From contig NZ_LGQW01000015.1 in assembly GCF_003116035.1 (NCBI RefSeq), positions 2,825,805 to 2,889,804 of the forward strand: DNA of 64,000 bases, read 5' to 3'. Made by a program: the position numbers and the translations under genes. Origin of the DNA: Azospirillum sp. TSH64. Its GTDB lineage: Bacteria; Pseudomonadota; Alphaproteobacteria; Azospirillales; Azospirillaceae. Numbering within the stretch: position 1 is the first letter of the stretch; every line of letters starts with the position of its first letter. Shown piece by piece: positions 52,364-64,000 of the stretch. A model generated the notes under the pieces. That model ran no database searches and was not told the origin of the DNA. It worked only from the letters and a program-made list of their open reading frames with translations.

Positions 52364-53746
52364 TTACCCCCGTAGAACCGGCACCGCGGCGTCGAGCGCC
52401 TTGGTCAGCCGGTCGAAGACCTGGTGGATTTCCGCCTCGGAAATCACCAGCGGCGGGCAGAGCGCGATGGAATCACCCATGGCGCGAACAATCAGGCCAT
52501 TGTCCTGGGCCAGACCGTTGACCAGGGCGCCGGCGCGGCCGGGCGGGTCGAAGGGGAGCTTGGTCGCCTTGTCAGCCACCAGTTCCAGCGCGCCGATCAG
52601 GCCGATGCCGCGGGCCTCGCCGACCAGCGGATGGTCCGCCAGCGCCTTCAGCCGCGACTGGAAGGCCGGGGCGACCGAGCGGACATGCCCGACGATGTCG
52701 CGCTCCTCGTAGATGTTCAACGTTTCCAGCGCCACCGCTGCCGCCACCGGATGGGCGGAATAGGTGTAGCCATGGCCGAAGGTGCCGATCTTCCGGCTTT
52801 CCTCGACGCAGGCGCGATAGACGGCGTCACTCACCATCACGGCGGAGATCGGCAGATAACCGGATGACAGCTGCTTGGCGCAGGTCAGGATGTCCGGCTG
52901 CATGCCCGTGGTCTGGCTGCCCCAGAAATTGCCGGTACGGCCGAAGCCGCAGATCACCTCGTCGGCGACCAGCAGGATGTCGTATTTCTTCAACACCGCC
53001 TGGATCTTGGCGAAGTAGGTCGCGGGCGGAACCACGACGCCGCCGGCGCCCATGATCGGCTCGGCGAACATGGCGGCGATGGTGTCCGGCCCCTCGGCCA
53101 GGATCAGCGCCTCCAACTGTTCGGCCAAGCGGGTGGCGAAGGCCTCCTCGCTCTCGCCCTCAAGCCCGTTCCTGTAGTGGTGCGGGCAATCGCCATGGAT
53201 GATGCGGGCGATCGGCAGGTCGAAGTCGCGGTGGTTGTTGGGCAGCCCGGTCAGGCTGGCGGTCGCCACCGTCACGCCGTGATAGGCACGCTGGCGCGAC
53301 AGGATCTTCTTCTTCTCCGGCCGGCCGAGCGCGTTGTTGTAGTACCAGATCAGCTTGATCGCAGTGTCGTTGGCTTCAGAGCCGGAATTGGCGAAGAAGA
53401 CCTTGGACATCGGCACCGGCGCCAGCCCGATCAGCTTTTCGGCCAGATCGATGCCGGGCTCGTGCGACTTGTGGCCGAAGATGTGATAGGTGGACAGCTG
53501 CCGCATCTGCTTGGTCGCCGCCTGGACCAGCCGCTCTTCCCCCCAGCCGAGCGAGACGCACCACAGGCTTGCCATGCCCTCGATGTAATCCTTGCCGCCA
53601 TCGTCGAAGACGTGGATGCCTTCGCCACGCTCGATGATCATCGGCCCCTGCGTCTCATGGGCGTGCAGGTTGGTGTAGGGATGGAGGACGAAGGCCTTGT
53701 CGCGGCTGGCGGCAGAGTTGCCGGCGGTGCTGCCCGGAGCGGTCAT
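52364..53746 (-). CDS. Class III aminotransferase (omega-amino acid:pyruvate type)
   Basis: A 460-residue fold-type I PLP enzyme. GKDYIEGMASLWCVSLGWGE is near residue 50, FFANSGSEANDTAIKLIWYY near 117, YHGVTVATASLTG near 155, and the PLP aspartate in LLVADEVICGFGRTG near 258. The lysine is in ILTCAKQLSSGYLPISAVMV near 288. The pattern fits transaminases moving amino groups from beta-alanine, taurine, putrescine or GABA to pyruvate; the donor is unknown. AT-richer sequence upstream (53820-53860) probably holds its promoter. It is divergent from a GST gene. Confidence 0.9.
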   Translation of the reverse strand: MTAPGSTAGNSAASRDKAFVLHPYTNLHAHETQGPMIIERGEGIHVFDDGGKDYIEGMASLWCVSLGWGEERLVQAATKQMRQLSTYHIFGHKSHEPGIDLAEKLIGLAPVPMSKVFFANSGSEANDTAIKLIWYYNNALGRPEKKKILSRQRAYHGVTVATASLTGLPNNHRDFDLPIARIIHGDCPHHYRNGLEGESEEAFATRLAEQLEALILAEGPDTIAAMFAEPIMGAGGVVVPPATYFAKIQAVLKKYDILLVADEVICGFGRTGNFWGSQTTGMQPDILTCAKQLSSGYLPISAVMVSDAVYRACVEESRKIGTFGHGYTYSAHPVAAAVALETLNIYEERDIVGHVRSVAPAFQSRLKALADHPLVGEARGIGLIGALELVADKATKLPFDPPGRAGALVNGLAQDNGLIVRAMGDSIALCPPLVISEAEIHQVFDRLTKALDAAVPVLRG

Positions 53747-53970
53747 GGAGTGGGTCTTCCTGTTCGGTCTTGTCGGGTTCGTTCCCCCGGATGGCCGTAG
53801 CAGCCCACCGCAGGGTGTTCGATTTGTTAAACAGTATCGCCGATCATACGCACAGTTTCGCCACTCGACAAACCCGCTTCACCGTCATCCGTGCCATGCG
53901 TGCAAGACGCTGGCGGGACGCCAAGCCGGATGGGACAGCTTGACCGGAACGACGAAAGGGAGGAGCCGCC

Positions 53971-54606
53971 TTGCGCACGCTTTACGGTATGGTCAGCACG
54001 GCCGCGATGGCGCCGCACATCCTGCTGCGCGAGATCGGCGACCCTTTCGAATTGCGGCTGCTCGACCGCGACAAGGGGGAGCACAAGAGTGCGGCCTATC
54101 TGGCGCTGAACCCGCATGGCCGGGTACCGACGCTGGTGGATGGCGATCTGGTGCTGTACGAGGCCGCCGCCATCTGCTTGCATCTGGCCGACAGCCATCC
54201 GGAGGCGAAGCTCGCCCCGGAGGTCGGCGCGTCAGAGCGGGCGGAATTCTACAAATGGCTGGTCTATCTGACCAACAGCGTCCAGGCCGAGATGCTGCTG
54301 TACTTCTACCCCGAGCGTTACGTCGAGGGCGCGGAGGCGCAGGCTGCCTTCAAGGCGGCGACCGAGGCGCGGCTGAACGGTCATTTCGATGGGCTTGACC
54401 GCGCGCTTGAAGGGCGTACGTGGCTGTTGGGCGACACGTACAGCGCTGTCGACCCGTACCTGTTCATGCTGTGCCGCTGGACCCGCTTCATGGGCCGCCC
54501 GGCACGCACGCTGGGCAATCTCGGACCCTACCTCGCCCGCGTGCTGGAGCGTCCGGCGGTGAAGGCCGCTTTCGAGGCGGAAGGGCTGGGGGCTCCGTTT
54601 TACTGA
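53971..54606 (+). CDS. Glutathione S-transferase family protein
   Basis: A 211-residue GST with an N-terminal thioredoxin fold (MRTLYGMVSTAAMAPHILLR, LNPHGRVPTLVDGDLVLYEA with the cis-Pro, and EAAAICLHLAD at the glutathione site) and a helical C-terminal domain containing LLGDTYSAVDPYLFMLCRW near residue 150. The start is TTG 53971, supported by AAAGGGAGGAG eight bases before it and by the domain starting at once. The natural substrate is unknown. It converges with clpB, with a terminator between. Confidence 0.9.
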   Translation: MRTLYGMVSTAAMAPHILLREIGDPFELRLLDRDKGEHKSAAYLALNPHGRVPTLVDGDLVLYEAAAICLHLADSHPEAKLAPEVGASERAEFYKWLVYLTNSVQAEMLLYFYPERYVEGAEAQAAFKAATEARLNGHFDGLDRALEGRTWLLGDTYSAVDPYLFMLCRWTRFMGRPARTLGNLGPYLARVLERPAVKAAFEAEGLGAPFY

Positions 54607-54610
54607 GGGA

Positions 54611-54640
54611 AAAAGCCCTCTCCCACGGTCGGGAGAGGGC
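54611..54640 (-). terminator. Terminator of clpB
   Basis: GCCCTCTCCC (54615-54624) and GGGAGAGGGC (54631-54640) form perfect 10-bp arms around six bases. The minus-strand transcript then meets a T-tract (54614-54611), so it serves clpB, whose stop is nine bases upstream; it may also slow plus-strand GST transcripts. Confidence 0.82.
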
Positions 54641-54648
54641 CTTCAACC

Positions 54649-57252
<2,604 letters not shown>

Positions 57253-57558
57253 GATGCTCCCCTTCTCCTGTCGACCGTCCGCAAGGCAGCCCGGTCAACG
57301 TGATCCACGCAACTGTGCGATCCGCAAGGATGCTGCCGAAGATGTAGGCAAGGCCGAAGGCCATGCAAGACCATCTGCGTAGAAAGGTTATCGGTGGAGA
57401 AACGCAGCCACAACCGCCCTCTCCAGACCGGCTAGGACCGGGAAAAAGAGGTAGCGCGCGACCCGCCGATTGCCCCCTACACCATCCCTTCCTGCCGCGG
57501 CTAGACTGCCGCCATCCCGCCTTTCCGCCTTCCAAGGGCTCCCGTTCCGGATTTCATC
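57253..57558. other. Divergent promoter region between clpB and the Nudix gene
   Basis: These 306 bases contain no gene. The clpB heat-shock-like promoter is at 57339-57369. The stretch 57370-57470 is comparatively AT-rich near 57385-57395 and may hold the Nudix promoter, but no clear boxes are seen. Confidence 0.5.
57339..57369 (-). promoter_or_regulatory. RpoH (sigma-32)-type promoter candidate for clpB
   Basis: On the minus strand CTTGCAT (-35, 57369-57363) and CCTACATCTT (-10, 57348-57339) are separated by 17 bp counted from CTTG, close to the alphaproteobacterial heat-shock consensus CTTG-N17-CYTATNT. This is where heat induction of clpB would be expected. Confidence 0.6.
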
Positions 57559-58110
57559 ATGACCGATCTGGCCGCCTCCGGTTCCCCAACCAGCACGACG
57601 CCGGCATCCGCCGGCCAGCCGATTCCGAGAACCATCACAGGCCGGCTTCTTCGTCTCGCCTGGAGCCTGCGCGGGGTCTGGCATCGGCTGGCACGGCCGC
57701 TGACCATGGGGGTGAGGGCGATCATCCTGGACGAGGCGGACCCGGCATCGCCCGGCGTCCTGCTGATCCGGCACAGTTATGTCGACGGCTGGCATCTGCC
57801 CGGCGGCGGTGTCGGGCGGGGAGAGACGCTGGTCGACGCCATGCGGCGCGAGGTGCGGGAGGAGGTCGGGCTGATTGCCGACCGCCCTGCTCAGCCTTTC
57901 GCCATTTACGCCCGCTTCCGCAACGGGGCGAGCGACCATGTGGCGGTCTATGTCGTGCGCGGCTGGAGCGGCAGCCCGAAAGCCGACGGGGTGGAGATCG
58001 TCGAAACCCGATTCTTCCCGCTCGACCGGCTGCCGACCGACCTGTCGCCGGCCACCGGACGGCGGCTGGAGGAATTTCTTGGCCGCCGGCCCGTCGCCGA
58101 ACGCTGGTAG
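57559..58110 (+). CDS. Nudix hydrolase
   Basis: A 183-residue protein with the Nudix box GGGVGRGETLVDAMRREVRE followed by EVGL at about residues 81-104, matching Gx5Ex7REUxEExGU exactly. A hydrophobic lead WSLRGVWHRLARPLTMGVRA precedes the fold, and VLLIRHSYVDGWHLPGGG is the strand before the box. It hydrolyses a nucleoside diphosphate linked to X; the substrate is not identifiable. The first 25 residues are low-complexity (S, T, P, A). It is divergent from clpB. Confidence 0.9.
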   Translation: MTDLAASGSPTSTTPASAGQPIPRTITGRLLRLAWSLRGVWHRLARPLTMGVRAIILDEADPASPGVLLIRHSYVDGWHLPGGGVGRGETLVDAMRREVREEVGLIADRPAQPFAIYARFRNGASDHVAVYVVRGWSGSPKADGVEIVETRFFPLDRLPTDLSPATGRRLEEFLGRRPVAERW

Positions 58111-58237
58111 CGGCACCAGATTACAGGGTGGAGCGGGCGGTTCGGACGATCGGCCCTGCCATACCCCAGCCGCAGCGTGAGAAATAGGCACCGCATCGGT
58201 TGACAGGGACGCTCCAGCCCTTTCATTGTGCAGTGCA

Positions 58238-59002
58238 ATGAACGCCACACTGACCGTCATCCGCCGCTATCCCGTCAAGGGCATGAGTGGCCAGGATCTT
58301 CCCGCAATCGAGCTGACCGCCGGTCAGGCGATTCCGCTCGACCGCCGCTACGGGCTGCTGCACGGCCCGGCCGCGCTGGATACCGAGACGCAGGGTTGGC
58401 GCCTGCCGTCGGATTTCTTCACGCTGGACCGCACGGAAAAGCTGGCTGTCTTGCAGAGCGAGTTCGACGAGGCGACGCAGGCGCTGATCATCCGCCGCGG
58501 CGGCCGGCAGGTGTCGCGCGGCCGGCTGGACCAGCCGATGGGCCGCAACTTGCTGGAACAGTTCTTCGCCGCCTATCTGGCCGGGATCGTCCCCGGCATG
58601 CCACGCCTGATCGAAGCGCAACAGGGCGGCTTCGGCAACAGCGAGGAACCCTCGGTCACGCTGCTGAACCTCGCCAGCCTGCGCGACCTGGAGGAGCGGA
58701 TCGCCAAGCAGCCGGTCGATCCCCGCCGCCTGCGCGCCAACCTGCTGGTGGACGGCATCGATCCCTGGGCGGAGCGCAGCTGGGTCGGCCGGACCCTGAC
58801 TGTCGGTACGGCAAGGCTGGAGGTGGTGGAAGCGCTCGACTGCACGCCCGGGAACGATGTGAACCCGGATACCGGCGTCGCCGATCTCAGCCTGCCGAAC
58901 ATCATGGAACGCGGCTATGGCCACAGCCAAATCCTGCTGCGCGCCCGGGTGACTGGCGGAGGCCGGATCGCAGTGGGCGACCCGGTCACTCCGGCCGAAT
59001 AA
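58238..59002 (+). CDS. MOSC-domain protein
   Basis: A 254-residue protein with an N-terminal MOSC_N beta-barrel (TVIRRYPVKGMSGQDLPAIE, IPLDRRYGLLHG) and a C-terminal MOSC domain (VTLLNLASLRDLEERI, RRLRANLLVDGIDPWAERSW and the cysteine in VEALDCTPGNDVNP near residue 207). MOSC domains occur in molybdenum-cofactor sulfurases and amidoxime reductases, where that cysteine can bind Moco. No molybdenum gene is adjacent. ATG 58238 is chosen; a TTG twelve bases earlier is possible. Confidence 0.87.
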   Translation: MNATLTVIRRYPVKGMSGQDLPAIELTAGQAIPLDRRYGLLHGPAALDTETQGWRLPSDFFTLDRTEKLAVLQSEFDEATQALIIRRGGRQVSRGRLDQPMGRNLLEQFFAAYLAGIVPGMPRLIEAQQGGFGNSEEPSVTLLNLASLRDLEERIAKQPVDPRRLRANLLVDGIDPWAERSWVGRTLTVGTARLEVVEALDCTPGNDVNPDTGVADLSLPNIMERGYGHSQILLRARVTGGGRIAVGDPVTPAE

Positions 59003-59028
59003 ACATCACCCCAGGTTAGCATCACATA

Positions 59029-59466
59029 TCAGGCGTTTACGGCCGCCCGTTCCTCGCCGTCGGTCTCGTCCTCGGCCGGCTGCTCGTCCTCGTCGCCACC
59101 ATGCGACGAGATCTGCGGCTGATGGCCGTGCCCATTGCCGGGCTGCCCACCGCGCTGGCGGTTTTCCGATTCCTGAATCTGGTTGATGATGCGGAGGTAA
59201 TGCTCCGCATGCTGCAGGTAATTTTCCGCCTGCACCCGGTCGCCGGACGACATCGCGTCGCGGGCAAGCGCCTGATACTTCTCCTGCACCTGCCACGCAT
59301 TGCCGCGGATGCGGACGTCGGGGCCGTTGCTGTCGAAGGTCTGGTGGCGCAGCGGAACATTCTGGCGCCGGCCAGCACCGCCGCCGCCGCCACCACTACC
59401 GCCGCTGCCCCCGCCGCCGCTGTTGCCACGACCACGCGAACGCCTGGAGTTCGGTCCCTGTCTCAT
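59029..59466 (-). CDS. DUF4167 family protein
   Basis: A 145-residue protein with a basic, Gly/Ser-rich N-terminus (RRSRGRGNSGGGGSGG), a conserved core FDSNGPDVRIRGNAWQVQEK followed by YQALARDAMSSGDRVQAENY and LQHAEHYLRIINQIQ, then an acidic disordered tail. The core is the DUF4167 signature, found next to prmC/prfA in most alphaproteobacteria as here. The arginine-glycine head hints at RNA binding, but the function is unknown. It is the last gene of the hemA-prfA-prmC series on this strand (283 bases after prmC). Confidence 0.93.
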   Translation of the reverse strand: MRQGPNSRRSRGRGNSGGGGSGGSGGGGGGAGRRQNVPLRHQTFDSNGPDVRIRGNAWQVQEKYQALARDAMSSGDRVQAENYLQHAEHYLRIINQIQESENRQRGGQPGNGHGHQPQISSHGGDEDEQPAEDETDGEERAAVNA

Positions 59467-59749
59467 TCGGCTCTTAAGGCCCCATGCAAGAGAAGCGCAG
59501 TCCCCGGAACGCTCCGGCGGCCATCCGGCCTTGCGGCCCGGCCACCGAGCCCGCCATGGACGATTTCCATGGGTCGCTCACGGGGTTCAAACGACGCGTC
59601 CGCATCGCGTGCGGCAGGCCATGGCGGTCAGCGCTCGGCAGAAAATCATCCGAGATTCTTGCTCCGCAGGCCTTAGGTTCGCGGTCGTGTACCGCACACT
59701 ACCCGCCAAAGCCTGCCGATCCAACCGTTTTTTTGGATAAGCGGCCGCC

Positions 59750-60598
59750 TCACAGGCTCTTCCGTGCCCTGACACAGCGCTTTACCCCACCAAGGTCACA
59801 CAGGATTGCGGTGTCTCCCAACCCCTGCGCCCTGACCAGCGCCGCCACATCTTCCGCTTGGCCCTGCCCCACTTCGAAGGCGACCAGTCCACCCGGTACC
59901 AGCAGACGCGGCAACTCGGCTGCGAGGATGCGGTAGGGCTCCAGCCCGTCCGGTCCCCCGTCCAGTGCGCGAAGCGGGTCATACTCCCGCACCTCCGGCT
60001 CCAGCGTGGCGATATCGGCGCTGGGGATGTAGGGGGGGTTCGACACCACGATGTCGAAACGCTCCTCGATCCCCTTGGCCCAGTCGCCGGTTTGAAAGCG
60101 GGCGCGCTTCGCCAGCCCGTTGCGGTCGGCGTTCCCAGATGCCGCCTCGACCGCGAGCGGGCTGAGATCGACGCCGACACCGGTGGCATTCGGCAGCTCC
60201 GACAGCAGCGCCAGCAGGATGCAACCTGTTCCGGTTCCGAAATCGATCAGGCGCAGCGGAGCTTTCCGGTCGGGGATGGTGGCCAGAACCGCTTCCACCA
60301 CCGTCTCGGTGTCCGGCCGCGGTTCCAGCGTGTCGGGGTTGAGGGCGAGATCGATGGTCCAGAACTCGCGGTGCCCCAGAATGCGCCCCACCGGCTCCCG
60401 CGCCGCACGCCGTTCCACCAATGCCAGGGCATGGGCAGCATCGCCATCGGGGATAAGTTGTTCCGCCTTCGTAATGAAGTCGGTGCGGGTGAGGGTCAGC
60501 GCATGCTCCAGCAGATAGCGGGCGTCGAGTTCCGGTGTATCGACACCGGCCTCGCGCAGCCGCGCCTCGGCCTGGGCACGCAGGGTGCGGAGGTTCAT
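59750..60598 (-). CDS. prmC: Release factor glutamine methyltransferase
   Basis: A 282-residue enzyme that N5-methylates the GGQ glutamine of release factors. The N-terminal helical domain has DARYLLEHALTLTRTDFITK; the substrate loop includes RREPVGRILGHREFW-like REPVGRILGHREFW near residue 75. Motif I is IDFGTGTGCILLALL near 117 and the NPPY motif is IVVSNPPYIPSADI near 178. ATG 60598 starts four bases after the prfA stop, so the enzyme is coupled to its substrate gene. Confidence 0.97.
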   Translation of the reverse strand: MNLRTLRAQAEARLREAGVDTPELDARYLLEHALTLTRTDFITKAEQLIPDGDAAHALALVERRAAREPVGRILGHREFWTIDLALNPDTLEPRPDTETVVEAVLATIPDRKAPLRLIDFGTGTGCILLALLSELPNATGVGVDLSPLAVEAASGNADRNGLAKRARFQTGDWAKGIEERFDIVVSNPPYIPSADIATLEPEVREYDPLRALDGGPDGLEPYRILAAELPRLLVPGGLVAFEVGQGQAEDVAALVRAQGLGDTAILCDLGGVKRCVRARKSL

Positions 60599-60602
60599 GC
60601 GA

Positions 60603-61662
<1,060 letters not shown>

Positions 61663-61688
<26 letters not shown>

Positions 61689-62994
61689 GTCGCTCGTCCT
61701 TATCCCGTTCGTTCTCTTCCAATGCGGCAGCGGTCAGCCGGTCCAGCCCGAACAGGCGGAACATCAGCCGTTCCGCCGCCGCCCGTTCGGCCAGCCCCTC
61801 GCCACTGCCATCGGCGGCGAGGGCCCGCAGCGCCTCCGATGGGGCGTGCAGCAGGCGGTTGACCAGCAGCCGCGTCGCCGATGCCGCGTCCAGATCGGCA
61901 TGCCCGGCCAGCAGGCGCCGCCGCTCCGCTTCGAAATGGCTTCGCAGCGCCGCCACGGCGGGCACCGCTGCGCGTTCCGCACGGTCGCGGGCGAAAGCGG
62001 CCACCGCCTCGTCCACGATCATCCAGGCTGCCTGGGTCGCCGCCTCGCGCCCAACCCGGCCCTGCAGCGCCACCCGCTCCAGATCGGCCAGATCATAGAC
62101 GAAGGCGCCGTCCATGCCCGCCACCGCCGGATCGACATCAGCTGGAATGGCGGCATCGACCACGAAGACCGGCCGGCGGCGGCGGCGCTTCAACACCGTC
62201 TCCATCATCGGAGCGGTCAGGATATAGCGCCCAAGACCGGCTGCGGTCACCAGGATATCGGCGCCGGTCATCGCCGTCTCCAGATCGGCCCAAGGGGCGA
62301 AATGCCCATCGAGCCGCCGAGCCGCCGCTTCCGCCCGCCGATCCACTGGCGCTGCAACGGTCAGCCGCGGCAGCCCGGCTTCACGCAACCCCTCCAGAAC
62401 CAGGGCACCCATGTCGCCCATTCCCACCAGCAGAGCGCCGCAGCGCCCGATGTCGCCGTGCAGGTCGCGCGCCACCTGGATGGCTGCCGCGGCCAGCGAG
62501 GTGGCGCCCTCCGCAATCGGCGTCTCGCTGCGCACCCGCTTGGCGGCGGCATAGGCGGCCTGCAGAACCGCTTCCAGCTCCGGTCCGGTCAGCCCGGCGC
62601 CGGAAGCGCTGCGGTGGGCCGCCTTCAACTGGCCCAGGATATGCGGTTCGCCGACGATCTGGCTGTCGAGCGAGCAGGCCACCGCGAACAGATGGCGCAC
62701 GGCGTCGATGCCGGTGCGGGTGTAGAGCTGCGGTGCCAGATCGGATGTCGACAGGCCGGCGCGGTCGGCCATGACTTCGGCAATCGCCAGGGCCGCCTCG
62801 TTCGGTCGTTCATGGACCGCCTGCACCTCCACCCGGTCGCAGGTGTTGAGCCACAGCGCCTGCCCCACCCCCACGGCGCGCAGCCGCTCCAGCATTCCCG
62901 CCACTTCCGCCTCGTCGGTGGACAGGCGGTCGCGGACGACGCCGGAGCAGGTCCGGTGGCTGGCGCCGATGACGAGGTAGGAGGTGGTGGTCAC
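61663..62994 (-). CDS. hemA: Glutamyl-tRNA reductase
   Basis: A 443-residue C5-pathway enzyme that reduces glutamyl-tRNA(Glu) to glutamate-1-semialdehyde for haem. The catalytic cysteine is in [12 protein letters not shown] near residue 51. [16 protein letters not shown], the NADPH-binding [13 protein letters not shown] near 186 and [15 protein letters not shown] are visible. Many alphaproteobacteria instead use ALA synthase (also called hemA), so the C5 route is a lineage marker. The start is GTG 62994. The C-terminal tail is shorter and more charged than usual, overlapping prfA. Confidence 0.95.
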
Positions 62995-63031
62995 GCCGCG
63001 GATCGCTGTCCCTGCCCGAATTCCGGGCAGC

Positions 63032-64000
63032 TTACTCCGCGGCGGGGGCCACGTCTCGCGTGGTTTCTCGGGTGGTTTCGGCTTCGACAGCCTCCGCGGC
63101 GGCCTTCGCCGCCTCGATGTCCGCCGCCTTCTTCTCGACCAGCCCGACCAGATGCTGGACGATGTCCTGGTCCTTCAGCCGATGGTCGGTAACGCCGGAC
63201 AGATAGACCTGATGTGTGTTGTTGCCACCGCCGGTCAGGCCGATGTCGGTCTCCCGCGCCTCGCCCGGGCCGTTCACGACGCAGCCGATCACCGACAGGG
63301 TCAGCGGGGTGGTGATGTGGGCCAGCTTCTGCTCCAGCAGTTCCACCGTCTTGATGACGTTGAAATTCTGCCGGGCGCAGCTGGGGCAGGAAATGACGGT
63401 CACGCCGCGCCGGCGCAGCCCCAGCGACTTCAGGATGTCGTAGCCGACCAGAACCTCTTCCGCCGGATCGGCCGACAGCGAGACGCGCAGCGTGTCGCCG
63501 ATGCCGGACCACAGCAGCATGCCCAATCCGATCGACGATTTCACCGTTCCGGCGCGCAACCCGCCCGCCTCGGTGATGCCGATGTGCAGAGGATAGTCGC
63601 AGGCTTCCGCCAAGCCCTGGTAGGCAGCGACGGCCAGGAAGGCATCCGAGGCCTTCACCGAGATCTTGAACTCTCGGAAATCATTGTCTTCCAGAATTTT
63701 CGCATGGTTCAGCGCGCTTTCGACCATCGCCTCCGGGCAGGGCTCGCCGTATTTCTCCAGCAGATCCTGCTCCAGCGAGCCGGCATTGACGCCGATGCGC
63801 ATCGAACAGCCATGGTCCTTGGCCGCCTTCACCACCTCGCGCACCCGCTCGGCCGAGCCGATGTTGCCGGGGTTGATCCGCAGGCAGGCGGCACCGCTCT
63901 CCGCCGCTTCGATGGCACGCTTGTAGTGGAAATGGATGTCGGCGACGATCGGTACCTTCACCTGCCGCACAATGTCCTTGAGCGCCAGAGCCGAGTCGCG
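63032..64000 (-). CDS. ispG: 4-hydroxy-3-methylbut-2-enyl diphosphate synthase (5'-truncated by window)
   Basis: The last 322 codons of ispG; the start lies beyond 64000. The TIM-barrel part has [31 protein letters not shown] and [20 protein letters not shown], then [20 protein letters not shown]. The [4Fe-4S] cysteines are in [11 protein letters not shown] and [13 protein letters not shown]. It converts MEcPP to HMBPP in the MEP isoprenoid pathway. The C-terminus carries an Ala/Glu-rich extension after the domain ([19 protein letters not shown]). It lies 37 bases upstream of hemA on the same strand. Confidence 0.97.
   Translation of the reverse strand, partial: RDSALALKDIVRQVKVPIVADIHFHYKRAIEAAESGAACLRINPGNIGSAERVREVVKAAKDHGCSMRIGVNAGSLEQDLLEKYGEPCPEAMVESALNHAKILEDNDFREFKISVKASDAFLAVAAYQGLAEACDYPLHIGITEAGGLRAGTVKSSIGLGMLLWSGIGDTLRVSLSADPAEEVLVGYDILKSLGLRRRGVTVISCPSCARQNFNVIKTVELLEQKLAHITTPLTLSVIGCVVNGPGEARETDIGLTGGGNNTHQVYLSGVTDHRLKDQDIVQHLVGLVEKKAADIEAAKAAAEAVEAETTRETTRDVAPAAE

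Overview
The window is GC-rich, densely coding DNA from the main chromosome of an alphaproteobacterium, most like Azospirillum or a related Rhodospirillales genus (inference from gene content and gene order, not from a database search). The main indicators are hemA-prfA-prmC-DUF4167 beside ispG, the sdhCDAB operon, alphaproteobacterial small families (DUF4170, DUF1178, DUF1232/YkvA, an IalB-type protein), a HWE/HisKA_2 kinase, an IHF-beta gene followed by a LapA-domain gene, and several EAL, GGDEF and HD-GYP signalling proteins. I saw no rRNA, tRNA, CRISPR array or insertion sequence.

Layout. 0-9 kb: a pentapeptide-repeat protein, ihfB, a LapA-domain protein, an ornithine-cyclodeaminase-family enzyme, a membrane histidine kinase flanked by two inverted repeats, a DMT exporter, a YkvA protein, an SDR with a 20-bp palindrome upstream, and an FMN reductase. 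9-14 kb: aspartate aminotransferase, then a c-type cytochrome cluster (cytochrome c', di-haem peroxidase, cytochrome b561). 14-21 kb: a metallophosphoesterase, a PAS-GGDEF-EAL protein and a five-gene podovirus-like head remnant (portal, Bbp19-like and scaffold-like proteins plus two unknowns) beside an S24 repressor. 21-29 kb: a class IV aminotransferase, sdhB-A-D-C, rlmN and an IalB-type protein. 29-36 kb: a receiver and an HD-GYP regulator, DUF1272, GST, M20 hydrolase, PrcB-like lipoprotein and a second PAS-GGDEF-EAL protein. 36-39 kb: a universal stress protein, then a RepA-type replication initiator gene surrounded by eight iteron-like repeats, then a TauE/DsbD-like membrane protein. 39-49 kb: NDUFAF5-like protein, orphan FliQ-like protein, comF, grxC, nitrilase-family hydrolase, then a degenerate exonuclease, a cNMP/CBS/DUF294 protein and the yjcH-actP acetate permease operon. 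48-64 kb: methyltransferases, a SpoU RNA methylase, an unusual asparaginase, a class III aminotransferase, GST, clpB with a heat-shock-like promoter, Nudix, MOSC, DUF4167, prmC, prfA, hemA and the 3' part of ispG.

Functional themes are central metabolism (sdh, acetate uptake, amino-acid transamination), c-di-GMP and two-component signalling, translation termination with haem and isoprenoid synthesis at the right end, and two relics of mobile DNA embedded in core sequence. The locus that stands out most is the RepA gene with its phased, two-class iterons and an AT-rich segment at 37.4-38.6 kb: a plasmid-style replication origin inside what otherwise reads as core chromosome. The capsid-less phage head module at 17-20.5 kb is second.
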